NCBI GenBank assembly: GCA_031415695.1
Contig: JANOSH010000037.1
Span: forward strand, 124,001-188,000
DNA: 64,000 nt
Reading direction: 5' to 3'
DNA from: JANOSH01 sp031415695
Lineage (GTDB): Bacteria; Actinomycetota; Acidimicrobiia; Acidimicrobiales; Ilumatobacteraceae
Shown here: piece after piece, positions 33,473 through 42,675 of the stretch
How the letters are laid out: each line of letters starts with the position of its first letter
Position numbering within the stretch: position 1 is the stretch's first letter
Notes under the pieces: generated by a model
What the model saw: the letters and a program-made list of their open reading frames with translations, nothing else
Database searches by the model: none
Told to the model about the DNA's origin: nothing
Translations under genes and position numbers: made by a program

Positions 33473-36025
33473 ATGGCTGCAATCCCGGACAAACCCTCGC
33501 TCGACGGCATCGAGACGCCACTCATCGAGCGTTGGGAGCGCGACGGCACGTATCGGTTCGACCGATCCGCCACTCGTGACCAAGTGTTCGCTATAGACAC
33601 CCCGCCGCCCACCGTGTCGGGCAGTCTGCATGTTGGGCACGTGTTCAGCTACACCCAAACTGACACGGTGGCCCGCTATCAGCGCATGATCGGCAAGAAG
33701 GTTTTCTACCCAATCGGGTGGGATGACAATGGCCTAGCCACAGAACGCCGCGTGCAGAACTTCTATAGCGTCAGGTGCGATTCGTCGCTTGCCTACGAGC
33801 CGGGTTACCAACCTCCGTTCCGCGGCGACGCACCCAAGGGCACCCAGGAAATCCCTGTGAGCCGACCCAACTTCGTCGAGTTGTGCAAGGAACTCGTCGC
33901 CCAAGACGAAGCGGTGTTCGAAGACCTTTTCCGCCGGCTCGGGCTGTCGTTCGATTGGTCGTATCTGTATACGACCATCGGCGACCATTGCATCCGCACC
34001 TCACAACAGGCTTTCCTGCGGAATCTGGCCCGAGGCGAGGCGTACCTGCAAGAAGCACCGACGCAGTGGGATGTCGACTACCGCACCGCGGTGGCCCAAG
34101 CCGAGATGGAAGACCGCGAAATGCCGGGCGCCTACCATCTGATCGCGTTTGCCCGCACCGACGGCTTAGGCGACGTAACCATCGACACCACTCGACCCGA
34201 ACTCCTCGCAGCATGCGTCGCTCTTGTTGCTCATCCCACCGACGAGCGGTACCAACCGTTGTTTGGCACCACGGTTCGCACACCGTTGTTCGACGTGGAA
34301 GTACCCATCGTGGCCCATCACCTTGCTGATCCCGAAAAGGGTACGGGCATCGCTATGATTTGTACGTTCGGCGATACCACCGACATCACCTGGTGGCGCG
34401 AACTCAACCTGCCCACGCGCCCCATCGTGGGATGGGATGGGCGCCTTCTGAGCGCCGAACGAGAGTGGATCACCACTGCCGCCGGGCAGGGCGCTTACGG
34501 CGAACTCGCAGGGAAGTCCGTCAAGCAAGCGCAGGCCAAAATTGTCGAACTTCTTACTAGTTCGGGAGCGCTACATGACGACATCCGTCCCATCAAGCAT
34601 CCGGTGAAGTTCTACGAACGCGGCGATCGCCCGCTCGAGATCGTAACGACGCGCCAGTGGTACATCCGCAACGGGGGCCGGGCCGCCGACATAAACGAGG
34701 CGCTACGAGCGCGCGGCCGGGAACTCACGTTCTACCCGAACCACATGTGGCACCGATACGACAACTGGGTCGAGAACCTGGCCGGCGATTGGCTCATTTC
34801 TCGCCAGCGGTTCTTTGGCGTGCCGTTCCCCGTGTGGTATGCGCTCGACGCCGAAGGTGTACCTCTACACGACGCGCCGATCGTTCCCGATGAAGCCGAC
34901 TTACCGATTGATCCCTCGACCGAAACACCCCCCGGTTTCACAGCAGATCAACGCGGCCGGCCCGGTGGTTTTATCGGCGATCCCGACATCATGGACACGT
35001 GGGCGACGTCGTCGCTGACGCCCGAGATCGCCGGACACTGGGTCGACGACCCCGACCTGTTCGCCCGCGTGTTCCCGATGGACATTCGGGCACAAGCTCA
35101 CGACATCATCCGCACCTGGTTGTTCGCGACGGTCGTGCGTTCTCACCACGAATTCGCTTCGTTGCCATTCAAGGGCGCAACGCTGTCGGGCTGGATCCTG
35201 GACCCCGACCGCAAGAAGATGTCGAAATCCAAGGGCAACGTTGTGACGCCCATGCATCTACTCGAGCAGTACGGGTCCGACGCTGTCCGATACTGGGCCG
35301 CCAATGCGCGGCTCGGTACCGATACGGCGTTCGACGAAGGGCAGATGAAGATCGGCCGAAAGCTCTCGAACAAGCTGCTCAACGCCGCAAAGTTCGTGCT
35401 GAGCTTCCCGCCTATCGGGGGCGGTGTTGCGATCGACGACCCCGTTGACCTGTCGATGATTGCGAAGCTCGATGCCGTCATTGTCGAGGCAACGACGGCG
35501 TTCGAGGCAATGGACTACGCCCGAGCGTTGGAACGCACCGAGTCGTTGTTCTGGTGGTTCTGCGACGATTACATCGAGCTCGTCAAAGCCCGCGGCTACG
35601 AAGGTGACGGCTCGGCGCTCAAGTCGTTGCGTTACGCGCTTCACGCGTTCCTGCGATTGTTTGCACCGTTCCTCCCCTTCGCTACCGAAGAAGTGTGGGG
35701 CTGGTGGCAGCAGGGATCCGTCCATAACGCAACCTGGCCCACGGTCAGCGGGCTCGAAGGCGATCCGGCCATCCTCGACGCTGCCGGCTTCGTGCTCGCT
35801 CAGATCCGCGGCGCAAAAACCACTGCCAAGGTGTCCCAAAAGGCCGCCGTTGCCTTGGTGGAAATTGCCGCCACCCAAGCGTTCCTCGATACCGTCGACC
35901 CCGCCACCGACGACATCTCGACTGCCGGGACCGTGGCGCGCTATCGGCTCATCGAAACCGACAGCGATCCGGTCGTCAACGTGGTGCTTGAACCCACTCA
36001 GGTTTCAAGCGGCGCGTCCGGCTGA
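33473..36025 (+). CDS. valS: valyl-tRNA synthetase (short, archaeal-like actinobacterial type)
   Basis: An 850-residue class I synthetase. It starts close to the catalytic core with IDTPPPTVSGSLHVGH (HVGH at 53-56), FYPIGWDDNGLATERRVQN as the characteristic block of this type, an editing (CP1) domain with DREMPGAYH, and KMSKS at 582-586. The C-terminus ends soon after the anticodon domain, without the long coiled coil of Escherichia coli ValRS. This form is known from some actinobacteria, rickettsiae and archaea. ATG 33473 is the family-like start; an upstream ATG would add 12 residues. Its 3' end overlaps the mechanosensitive channel gene by 28 bp, tail to tail. Confidence 0.92.
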   Translation: MAAIPDKPSLDGIETPLIERWERDGTYRFDRSATRDQVFAIDTPPPTVSGSLHVGHVFSYTQTDTVARYQRMIGKKVFYPIGWDDNGLATERRVQNFYSVRCDSSLAYEPGYQPPFRGDAPKGTQEIPVSRPNFVELCKELVAQDEAVFEDLFRRLGLSFDWSYLYTTIGDHCIRTSQQAFLRNLARGEAYLQEAPTQWDVDYRTAVAQAEMEDREMPGAYHLIAFARTDGLGDVTIDTTRPELLAACVALVAHPTDERYQPLFGTTVRTPLFDVEVPIVAHHLADPEKGTGIAMICTFGDTTDITWWRELNLPTRPIVGWDGRLLSAEREWITTAAGQGAYGELAGKSVKQAQAKIVELLTSSGALHDDIRPIKHPVKFYERGDRPLEIVTTRQWYIRNGGRAADINEALRARGRELTFYPNHMWHRYDNWVENLAGDWLISRQRFFGVPFPVWYALDAEGVPLHDAPIVPDEADLPIDPSTETPPGFTADQRGRPGGFIGDPDIMDTWATSSLTPEIAGHWVDDPDLFARVFPMDIRAQAHDIIRTWLFATVVRSHHEFASLPFKGATLSGWILDPDRKKMSKSKGNVVTPMHLLEQYGSDAVRYWAANARLGTDTAFDEGQMKIGRKLSNKLLNAAKFVLSFPPIGGGVAIDDPVDLSMIAKLDAVIVEATTAFEAMDYARALERTESLFWWFCDDYIELVKARGYEGDGSALKSLRYALHAFLRLFAPFLPFATEEVWGWWQQGSVHNATWPTVSGLEGDPAILDAAGFVLAQIRGAKTTAKVSQKAAVALVEIAATQAFLDTVDPATDDISTAGTVARYRLIETDSDPVVNVVLEPTQVSSGASG

Positions 36026-36807
36026 GTCGACACCACAATCGTTGTTGTGGAACCAGCCGGCACGCTCGGCAGGCGCTCGTCTCGGTAGGCATCGGCAATA
36101 GCGGCCCGCAGCGCACGACGGCGGGCAAACTGCTCGCCGGGAGGAGTGCGCGCAACGACGCGCAGGACGAATCGATCATCGGCCAATTCCTGAACCCCGA
36201 CCACCTCACCGCCGTACGGCTCGACCACCGCCAACAGCACCGCTGTCGTAGCCGTGACGTCGGCGGTGAGGGGAAAACCGACGTCTAGAACGGCGTTGGC
36301 GAATTCCTGTGTGAGGTTCGCGACCCGAACGATCTGCCCGTTCGGGACCCACCAGACACGGCCCTCCGAATCACGGAGGCGGGTGGATCGCAAGGTGACG
36401 TTTTCGACCGTTCCCGTGGCATGACCGAGGTCGACAACATCTCCCACGCCGTACTGGTCCTCGGCCAACACAAAGAACCCGGCAATGACGTCTCGCACCA
36501 TTGTCTGGGCGCCGAAGGCCAACGCGCCGCCGACGATGGTTGCTGTGGCCACGAAGGCTCCGAGCTTGACTCCAAGCTCGGACATAACGGTCATCAGGGC
36601 AATGATCCATATGGCGGCAACGAGTGTCGACTTGAGAGCCGCGCTGAGCGTCCGACCCCGCTGATCGAGTCGGGCGCGGTCTCGAACGACCGGAATCCGG
36701 GCGACAGCGCGCCTGATCACTCGGCCGGCTAGCACGGTCGCAATCAACGCAAGAACCACAACGGCGAGAATTCGCCCGGCCATTGGGACGTCAAACCTGT
36801 CGAACAC
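35998..36807 (-). CDS. mechanosensitive ion channel family protein (MscS-like)
   Basis: A 269-residue membrane protein. N-terminal hydrophobic segments at about 12-30 and 55-80 are followed by the pore-lining and beta domains of MscS: VGGALAFGAQTMVRDVIAGFFVLAEDQYGVGDVV is present in order, then VENVTLRSTRLRDSEGRVWWVPNGQI. It would open under membrane tension and release solutes on osmotic downshock. The stop lies within the 3' end of valS. It is divergent from the LCP gene. Confidence 0.88.
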   Translation of the reverse strand: MFDRFDVPMAGRILAVVVLALIATVLAGRVIRRAVARIPVVRDRARLDQRGRTLSAALKSTLVAAIWIIALMTVMSELGVKLGAFVATATIVGGALAFGAQTMVRDVIAGFFVLAEDQYGVGDVVDLGHATGTVENVTLRSTRLRDSEGRVWWVPNGQIVRVANLTQEFANAVLDVGFPLTADVTATTAVLLAVVEPYGGEVVGVQELADDRFVLRVVARTPPGEQFARRRALRAAIADAYRDERLPSVPAGSTTTIVVSTQPDAPLET

Positions 36808-36868
36808 GGTCGAGACGGTACACCGGCGACACCCGCAACGGCTGTCTTGGTACTAGCGTTCCACAGCC

Positions 36869-38137
36869 ATGCTGAAGCGGGAGAGGCAGCACCTAACAAA
36901 GCGAATGCGCCGCACCTGGCCTCAACGCGCTGTGCTTCTGCTTGGCACCGGCGTCTTTGCCGGCTGTCTACTCGGCGGTGCAGGTATCTGGTACGGCAAC
37001 GGTCGGCTCGGCCAGATTCAACGCGTCGATATTCGCACCGCTGCTGGCACCCAGATCACCACGACCTCCACAACCGTCGTTGGTCGAAGTACAACCACCG
37101 AAGAGCCGGTTCCGGAAGGAACCATTACTGCCAAGAATTTCCTTATCGTCGGAAGCGATAGCCGTGAATGCATCGAACCCGACTCCCCCTTCGCCGGCGC
37201 GTTCTTGGCCGGGGGCGATACTGGATACAACTCCGACAGCATCATGATGATTCGCGTCGACCCCACCTCTTCCCAGGCAGCGTTGCTGTCGTTCCCGCGA
37301 GATCTCTGGGTGAAGCTGCCGGGTACCAACGCCAGCGGCAAGATAAACTCGGTCTACAGCCCCGGCAACCCAAGCCGTCTGGTTCAGGCAATCGAGCTGA
37401 ACTTCAAAGTGAAAGTCGATCACTACATCGACGTCGACTTTTGCGCATTCAAGGACATCGTCGACGCCGTGGGCGGAGTCTCGGTGCCATTTGCGTATCT
37501 CACTCGCGATACCCACACTGGTCTCGACGTGGCAGCGGGTTGCCACAAGTTCGCGGGTGATGAAGCCCTCGCCTATGTCAGGTCTCGGTACTACGAGTAC
37601 TTCGACACAAAAGCAAAGTCATGGATCTCGGACCTCGATTCGGACTATGGGCGTATCGCACGCCAGCAGGACTTCATTCGCCGCGCCATGTACCGCGCCA
37701 TCGATTCAGGAGCCCGAAGTCCTGCCACCAGCCGCAAGCTGCTGAATGCTGCATTGAAGCGCGTCAAGGTCGATCGCGAGCTCACGGTCAACGATATGTT
37801 GCTGCTCGTGTCGAAGCTTCGAAACTTCGACCCGGCCCGCCTGAAGACCTACCGCTACGACGGCCCGTTTGGTGATCGGGCGGGGCAATCCGTGGTGCTA
37901 CCGGCCGAAGGCTACGGCCCGAATGTTGCCATCCTTGCGCTGTTTCGCGGCGAGGTTCGTCTGGATGACTCTCCGTTCGCGGCCGACCTTCCAACCGGGT
38001 CATCGTCAACGAGCTCATCGACATCGCCCCCAACAACAAGTGCACTATCCGGGTCGTCGACCACCACAACCGCGGTCATTCGGATCAACGATAACCGCAA
38101 GGGCGTCGCACCTCCCGACGACCCGTCATGTCGGTAG
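36869..38137 (+). CDS. LytR-CpsA-Psr (LCP) family cell-wall ligase
   Basis: A 422-residue type II membrane protein with a basic N-terminus, a membrane segment at about 20-42 and an extracellular LCP domain at about 88-290. Conserved residues are seen in LIVGSDSR, YNSDSIMMIRVDP, LSFPRDLWV and RIARQQDFIRRA, which bind the pyrophosphate of a polyprenyl donor. LCP enzymes attach arabinogalactan, teichoic acid or capsule to peptidoglycan. The C-terminal 45 residues are Ser/Thr-rich and probably disordered. An insertion with two Cys (DVDFCAF, AAGCHKF) may form a disulfide bond. Confidence 0.9.
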   Translation: MLKRERQHLTKRMRRTWPQRAVLLLGTGVFAGCLLGGAGIWYGNGRLGQIQRVDIRTAAGTQITTTSTTVVGRSTTTEEPVPEGTITAKNFLIVGSDSRECIEPDSPFAGAFLAGGDTGYNSDSIMMIRVDPTSSQAALLSFPRDLWVKLPGTNASGKINSVYSPGNPSRLVQAIELNFKVKVDHYIDVDFCAFKDIVDAVGGVSVPFAYLTRDTHTGLDVAAGCHKFAGDEALAYVRSRYYEYFDTKAKSWISDLDSDYGRIARQQDFIRRAMYRAIDSGARSPATSRKLLNAALKRVKVDRELTVNDMLLLVSKLRNFDPARLKTYRYDGPFGDRAGQSVVLPAEGYGPNVAILALFRGEVRLDDSPFAADLPTGSSSTSSSTSPPTTSALSGSSTTTTAVIRINDNRKGVAPPDDPSCR

Positions 38138-38345
38138 TGGCGACCGCATTCTCCCACCTGTGAAGAGAATCGCCCGGTCGCGTGTAGGGATCTGCCCATA
38201 AAAACGCCCCTCTGAGACCTCAAAGGCGCATCTGATACCGGAATCGGGGCGGAATTGGCCTTTGCGGTGGGAGACGACCGTTTTGCAGGACCAAAACCAG
38301 ATTCTCCACCATCATGGCGGCCCTTGGCCATGACAGTCTTGAAGG

Positions 38346-39167
38346 CTAATCAGCTTCGGGTAGATAGCCCCACTCTGCGAGCTTGGCCACGATGAGGTCG
38401 GCCGCTTCCGCCGGTGCGAGGTGCACCGGTGCTGATCGGGTGGTGGCGGGCCCGGAAACCACAGCGCGCACGCGGTCAAACGGTGACAGCCCAACCGGCC
38501 CGGCGAGCTCGCGTGCCCGGGGCCTGAACGGGCGTCGCCCGTGCACCTGCCGGTTGATGAAGCCGTCAGCGCGCACGACTTCAATGGGATGCCGGCCCGA
38601 CTCAACGACCCCATTAAGACCAGCCCGTCGTAGCCGAGTCGTCGACCCTTCGACGCTCAGCACCGCCCGAGATGTCACTTCCAGTCGTTCACGACGACCG
38701 CCGTCCAGCCTGCGCACAACGTTGAGTTGCGACTCCAGACCAACGTCGATGGCCACAAGGCCGAGCGCTTGAACACTGTCGAGCTCAGCTGCCACAAAGG
38801 CGGGCACGGACCCCGATCCGCGATCAACGCTGTAGTCACCGCACATCACTACAGACGATTCGCGTATCGCCGATGCAAGACCGACTGCGACCGCGGCTGA
38901 CGTGGCTTCCGGGTTCATGTCGACGCGAACTAAGCGTTCGACGCCGAACATGCCCGCCATTCGAAGCGCACCGTTGGACGACAACCCTCCGGCGGTAACC
39001 GCCACTATCGGCTCGTGCCACGCATCGCTGAGCCGTAAGGCCCACTCGAGCGCCGCTTCGTCGGCAGCCGACAAACCGTACTCCTGCTCCGAGGTCGAGA
39101 CTCGGCCGGTAAGTGGGTCAACCTCGACTCGAAGCGGAACCCATTTCAAACAGACGGCAATGGCCAT
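38346..39167 (-). CDS. fixA: electron transfer flavoprotein beta-type subunit (FixA)
   Basis: A 273-residue EtfB-like protein, last gene of a four-gene operon. It begins IAVCLKWVPLRVEVDPLTGRV, has the domain signature AADEAALEWALRL and VMCGDYSVDRGSGSVPAFVAAEL. It pairs with the EtfA-like protein encoded at 40733-41554. The ATG lies 1 bp after the fixX stop, so the two are coupled. Whether this complex bifurcates electrons like Azotobacter FixABCX, or simply passes them to quinone, cannot be told. The beta-alpha pair resembles proteins annotated as mycofactocin-associated ETF in other actinobacteria. Confidence 0.85.
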   Translation of the reverse strand: MAIAVCLKWVPLRVEVDPLTGRVSTSEQEYGLSAADEAALEWALRLSDAWHEPIVAVTAGGLSSNGALRMAGMFGVERLVRVDMNPEATSAAVAVGLASAIRESSVVMCGDYSVDRGSGSVPAFVAAELDSVQALGLVAIDVGLESQLNVVRRLDGGRRERLEVTSRAVLSVEGSTTRLRRAGLNGVVESGRHPIEVVRADGFINRQVHGRRPFRPRARELAGPVGLSPFDRVRAVVSGPATTRSAPVHLAPAEAADLIVAKLAEWGYLPEAD

Positions 39168-39168
39168 G

Positions 39169-39465
39169 TCAGGTGCGACGGAACACGACGCCGTGCCCAC
39201 CTTCGGGGTACGCCCAGGTAACGGCGCCTTCCACGTTGCACACGATGTAGCAGCTTCCGCATTCAAAGCACTGCTCGTAGTTGAACACGATGCCGCCATC
39301 GGAGGTCGGCACAAACAGATTGGCTGGGCACGCCGAGATACAGCCACGTACGGAACAGTCCTGACACTTCGCACCGTCGACGGTGATGTGTGCGTTCGGC
39401 GAGACGTCGAACCGAACGGTGGCCATTCGATCGGTAAAGGCCACAGGTGACCAGTTCGTACTCAT
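39169..39465 (-). CDS. fixX: ferredoxin-like protein FixX
   Basis: A 98-residue iron-sulfur protein. Two cysteine groups are seen: Cys34, Cys37, Cys42, Cys46 (CQDCSVRGCISACP) and Cys66, Cys69, Cys72, Cys76 (CFECGSCYIVC), with the FixX-type spacing. It fits the C-terminal iron-sulfur part of ETF-quinone oxidoreductase that in the Fix system is a separate chain docking on FixC. Its ATG overlaps the fixC stop (ATGA). Confidence 0.9.
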   Translation of the reverse strand: MSTNWSPVAFTDRMATVRFDVSPNAHITVDGAKCQDCSVRGCISACPANLFVPTSDGGIVFNYEQCFECGSCYIVCNVEGAVTWAYPEGGHGVVFRRT

Positions 39466-40736
39466 GAGAAACCTCGCAGTGCAGTCCACGCATCCTTGGC
39501 CACGTCGCGCATGCTCACTCCAGCGGTCTTCATTTCTTGGCGAACGATGCGTCGTAGACCTGGTTTCGGACTCGGGTTATCGACCGTGAACAGTCGTTGC
39601 GCAACGTTGGCTACGAGCCCGGGCATCTGGTGTTGCACGCGATCCGACAACACCAGATGAGGTATATGTCTCAACTTCTTGTGATCGTCGAGAACCCAAC
39701 CAAGTTCGTGGCGGTAGGCGCTACCAAGGTCACCACCCGAAAGCGCAGCGCGACCCGCAGCCAGGCCCGAACCCATGGCAAAGTTGACACCCTCCAGCCA
39801 GATTCCGGCGGCCAGGCACATGGCGGCCGCGTCGCCGGCAATGAGTAATCCGGGAGCATTAAGCGTGGGCATGGCCGAGTAGCCACCTTCGGGGATGACG
39901 TGAGCCGAATACTCCTTAATGTCGGCGCCCTCGATGAGCGGGGCAATGGCCGGGTGTGCCTTCAGGCGAGCAATGATGTCTTCGGGCCGCATCGACTGCT
40001 TTGCGAGCGCCGGCAATTTGAGCACTACGCCAAGGGCCAAGGTGTCGAGGTTGGTGTACAGGAACCCCCCGCCGGGCACACACGACGTGCCACCCAAAAT
40101 CTCGATGTCGACGCCGTGGTTTCCCCGAACTCCGAATCGTTCTTCGATGACGTGACGAGGCAGTGACAGCGTCTCTTTCACGCCAAGCGTGAAGTTGTCG
40201 GAGCTCCAATTGTCGTACAGCCCGGCCTGCTTCGCGAGGAAGCTGTTCACCCCGTCGCAGGCGATAACAATTGGTGCCAGCAGATCGCCGTCGGGTCGGT
40301 CGGTGGTGACCCCGACAACCTTGCCGCCGTCGCGAATGAGACCGGTAGCAGTGGTGGAACACACCAGGGTCGCCCCTTCGGCAACGGCCTTGTTGGCGAG
40401 CCACTGGTCGAAGTCGGGCCGGAATGCCGTAGCACCGTTGTACGGGGGTTTCCCCCAGTCGTCGGCTCGCACGTCGACAGACACGGCCTGCGTCTCGGTG
40501 AGCACCATGGTCGTCCGCCGAGTCACCCATCGTTGAATCGGTGCATCCTCCCACCAGTGCGGCAATACAGTGTCGAGTACCCGGGCATAGATGACACCGC
40601 CGTACATGTTCTTCGATCCGGGGAATGGCCCTCGCTCGACGAGCACGACCCGCTTGCCAGCGCGAGCCAAAACAAGCGCCGCGCACGACCCTGCTGGCCC
40701 CGCACCGACAACTATGGCATCGCAGCTAACCGTCAT
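39462..40736 (-). CDS. fixC: FAD-dependent ETF-quinone oxidoreductase-like protein FixC
   Basis: A 424-residue flavoprotein. The FAD Rossmann motif VVGAGPAGSCAALVLARAG occupies 9-27, PFPGSKNMYGGVIY follows as in FixC and ETF-QO, and LIAGDAAAMCLAAGIWLEGVN binds the flavin near 310. The lack of a fused ferredoxin domain is expected because FixX supplies it. It hands electrons from the ETF pair to the quinone pool. The start ATG overlaps the fixB stop (ATGA). An upstream reading frame start at 40820 is disregarded. Confidence 0.9.
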   Translation of the reverse strand: MTVSCDAIVVGAGPAGSCAALVLARAGKRVVLVERGPFPGSKNMYGGVIYARVLDTVLPHWWEDAPIQRWVTRRTTMVLTETQAVSVDVRADDWGKPPYNGATAFRPDFDQWLANKAVAEGATLVCSTTATGLIRDGGKVVGVTTDRPDGDLLAPIVIACDGVNSFLAKQAGLYDNWSSDNFTLGVKETLSLPRHVIEERFGVRGNHGVDIEILGGTSCVPGGGFLYTNLDTLALGVVLKLPALAKQSMRPEDIIARLKAHPAIAPLIEGADIKEYSAHVIPEGGYSAMPTLNAPGLLIAGDAAAMCLAAGIWLEGVNFAMGSGLAAGRAALSGGDLGSAYRHELGWVLDDHKKLRHIPHLVLSDRVQHQMPGLVANVAQRLFTVDNPSPKPGLRRIVRQEMKTAGVSMRDVAKDAWTALRGFS

Positions 40737-41554
40737 GATCCGAGGCGCCCACTGAGCTCGTCGAGTACTGCGTTGGCGTCGGCCACAATGGCGACGTCGG
40801 CCAGGTGCATCATCGGACAATGCGGATCGGTGTTGACGCTGATGATGTGCTCGGGGTTACCCAGCCCACTCGTGTGCTGCACCGCTCCGCTAATGCCGAA
40901 CGCCAGGTACAGGTCGGGGTCGACGACTACCCCGGTCGTGCCGATTTGGCGTTCGTGATTGATCCAACCCCGATCGGTGATGACCCGGGTGGCACCTACC
41001 GACGCAGCAAGTCTTGTGGCTAGGCGCGCGAGTTGGCCGAACCGCTCGGCCGAGTCGAGGCCGGCACCACCTGCAAGGATTCGAGGAGCTTCAGCCAAAT
41101 CGATGGTGCCAGCATCGGGGGGCAACACCTCGATGATCACAGCATCGTTGGCCGAGGCGCTGCACGAAACAATGGACTCGATGACGGGTTGAGGTACAGC
41201 GCCGCGGACACCGGGTTGCAACGTTACGATGAATGCTTGGCCGGGGCAGACCGAGTCGATTACCTGCCCGCCGAAGCGCGAGATGTCGGCCCGATCGTTG
41301 TACACCTGGATTGCGCCAGCAAGCAACGGACGTTGCAAAAGCCACGCCAACCGCGGCGCCATGTCACGACCATCGGCACTGGCGGGAAGAATGACAACGT
41401 CGTGATCACTCACTAGCGGGCTAACCGCAGCCGCCGTTGCGGCAGGCCCAGCCCACTCGACGAACACGGCCACGTGTCCGGCTTCGGCCGCGGCTTCGGC
41501 CCCTCCGGCGGGAAGTTCTCCGTTTCGTACGGGCACGACAGCGATCACTCCCAC
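40733..41554 (-). CDS. fixB: electron transfer flavoprotein alpha-type subunit (FixB)
   Basis: A 273-residue EtfA-like protein, first gene of the fixBCXA operon. The C-terminal FAD domain is recognisable by RVITDRGWINHERQIGTTG, DLYLAFGISGAVQHTSG and ISVNTDPHCPMMHLADVAIV, the usual block contacting FAD. The N-terminal part is shorter than in standard EtfA (about 315 residues; the etfA gene at 49801 is 317). GTG 41554 is used. It is divergent from ilvE with 24 bp between starts, so their promoters overlap. Confidence 0.87.
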   Translation of the reverse strand: MGVIAVVPVRNGELPAGGAEAAAEAGHVAVFVEWAGPAATAAAVSPLVSDHDVVILPASADGRDMAPRLAWLLQRPLLAGAIQVYNDRADISRFGGQVIDSVCPGQAFIVTLQPGVRGAVPQPVIESIVSCSASANDAVIIEVLPPDAGTIDLAEAPRILAGGAGLDSAERFGQLARLATRLAASVGATRVITDRGWINHERQIGTTGVVVDPDLYLAFGISGAVQHTSGLGNPEHIISVNTDPHCPMMHLADVAIVADANAVLDELSGRLGS

Positions 41555-41578
41555 AGGCTACGTACTAACGTCGTCACC

Positions 41579-42655
41579 GTGCTCAACTTCAGGATTGAAC
41601 GGAATCTGTCACCCGCATCCGACGCTCGGCGCGCCGAAATTCTCGCCGATCCCGGCTTCGGAAAATTCTTCACCGATCACATGCTGTCGATCGATTGGAC
41701 GCCCGACGAGGGCTGGCACAACGAGCGAGTAGAACCGTACGGGCCCATCCCGATGGACCCTGCAACCTCCGTCTTGCACTACGCACAAGAGATCTTCGAG
41801 GGGCTCAAGGCATACAGGCATGCCGACGGCTCCGTTTGGACGTTCCGCCCCGAACAGAACGCTTTGCGATTCCAACGATCAGCGAAACGGCTTGCGCTTC
41901 CAGAGCTTCCCGTCGACGACTTTGTGTCGTCCATACAAACCCTCGTGGAGCTCGACTCGACATGGGTGCCGTCGGGTGGCGAGAACAGTCTCTATCTGCG
42001 TCCTTTCATGTTCGCTTCCGAGGTCTTCCTCGGCGTACGTCCGTCGACCGAGGTGCGGTTCATGGTCATTGCATCGCCGGTCGGCTCGTATTTTGCGGGC
42101 GGCGTGAAGCCGGTCAACATCTGGCTCTCGTCGAACTTCACTCGCGCGGCGCTCGGGGGAACCGGCGCCGCAAAATGCGGAGGTAACTATGCCTCCGGGC
42201 TCGCCGCACAAATCGAAGCCACCGAGAACGGATGCGATCAGGTGTGTTTTGTCGACGCGGAGGAAAAGAAGTGGGTCGAAGAACTCGGGGGCATGAATCT
42301 GTATTTCGTGCATGCCGATGGCACACTCGTTACCCCCCGCCTTACCGGAACAATCCTGGAAGGCGTCACCCGGTCCTCGATCCTGACCCTAGGAGCCGAG
42401 TTCGGCCTGAAGCCCGAGGAACGGTCCGTGTCCATCGACGAATGGCGTACCGGCGTCGCCAATGGGTCAATCCGTGAGGTGTTTGCCTGCGGCACTGCCG
42501 CGGTTATCACACCCGTTGGTCGGCTCGTGTGGGCCAATGGCGAAGTCGGCAGCGGCGAAACGGGCGAAATCACTACGCAGCTGCGCAGCCGCCTCATCGA
42601 CGTTCAGTACGGTCGATCGCCCGACAACCATCATTGGCTTAAACGTTTGGTCTAG
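41579..42655 (+). CDS. ilvE: branched-chain amino acid aminotransferase
   Basis: A 358-residue class IV PLP enzyme of the long (about 360) actinobacterial/eukaryotic BCAT type. Catalytic Lys199 lies in GAAKCGGNYASG. LHYAQEIFEGLKAYR and LYLRPFMFASEVFLGV are typical. It interconverts leucine, isoleucine and valine with their 2-oxoacids. The GTG at 41579 is supported by TAACGT 7 nt upstream and by family length; the longer reading from 41474 overlaps fixB. Start chosen accordingly. Confidence 0.92.
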   Translation: MLNFRIERNLSPASDARRAEILADPGFGKFFTDHMLSIDWTPDEGWHNERVEPYGPIPMDPATSVLHYAQEIFEGLKAYRHADGSVWTFRPEQNALRFQRSAKRLALPELPVDDFVSSIQTLVELDSTWVPSGGENSLYLRPFMFASEVFLGVRPSTEVRFMVIASPVGSYFAGGVKPVNIWLSSNFTRAALGGTGAAKCGGNYASGLAAQIEATENGCDQVCFVDAEEKKWVEELGGMNLYFVHADGTLVTPRLTGTILEGVTRSSILTLGAEFGLKPEERSVSIDEWRTGVANGSIREVFACGTAAVITPVGRLVWANGEVGSGETGEITTQLRSRLIDVQYGRSPDNHHWLKRLV

Positions 42656-42675
42656 GCGGTTAGGCTGGCGGACCA

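Noticed and set aside
38200..38260. Hairpin CGCCCC...GGGGCG between the LCP and fixA genes
   Set aside because: Arms are only 6 bp with a loop above 30 nt; not convincing as terminator.
38346..41554. Nitrogen-fixation fix operon
   Set aside because: No nif genes occur in the window and the same gene set is known from aerobic acyl-CoA and other redox pathways.
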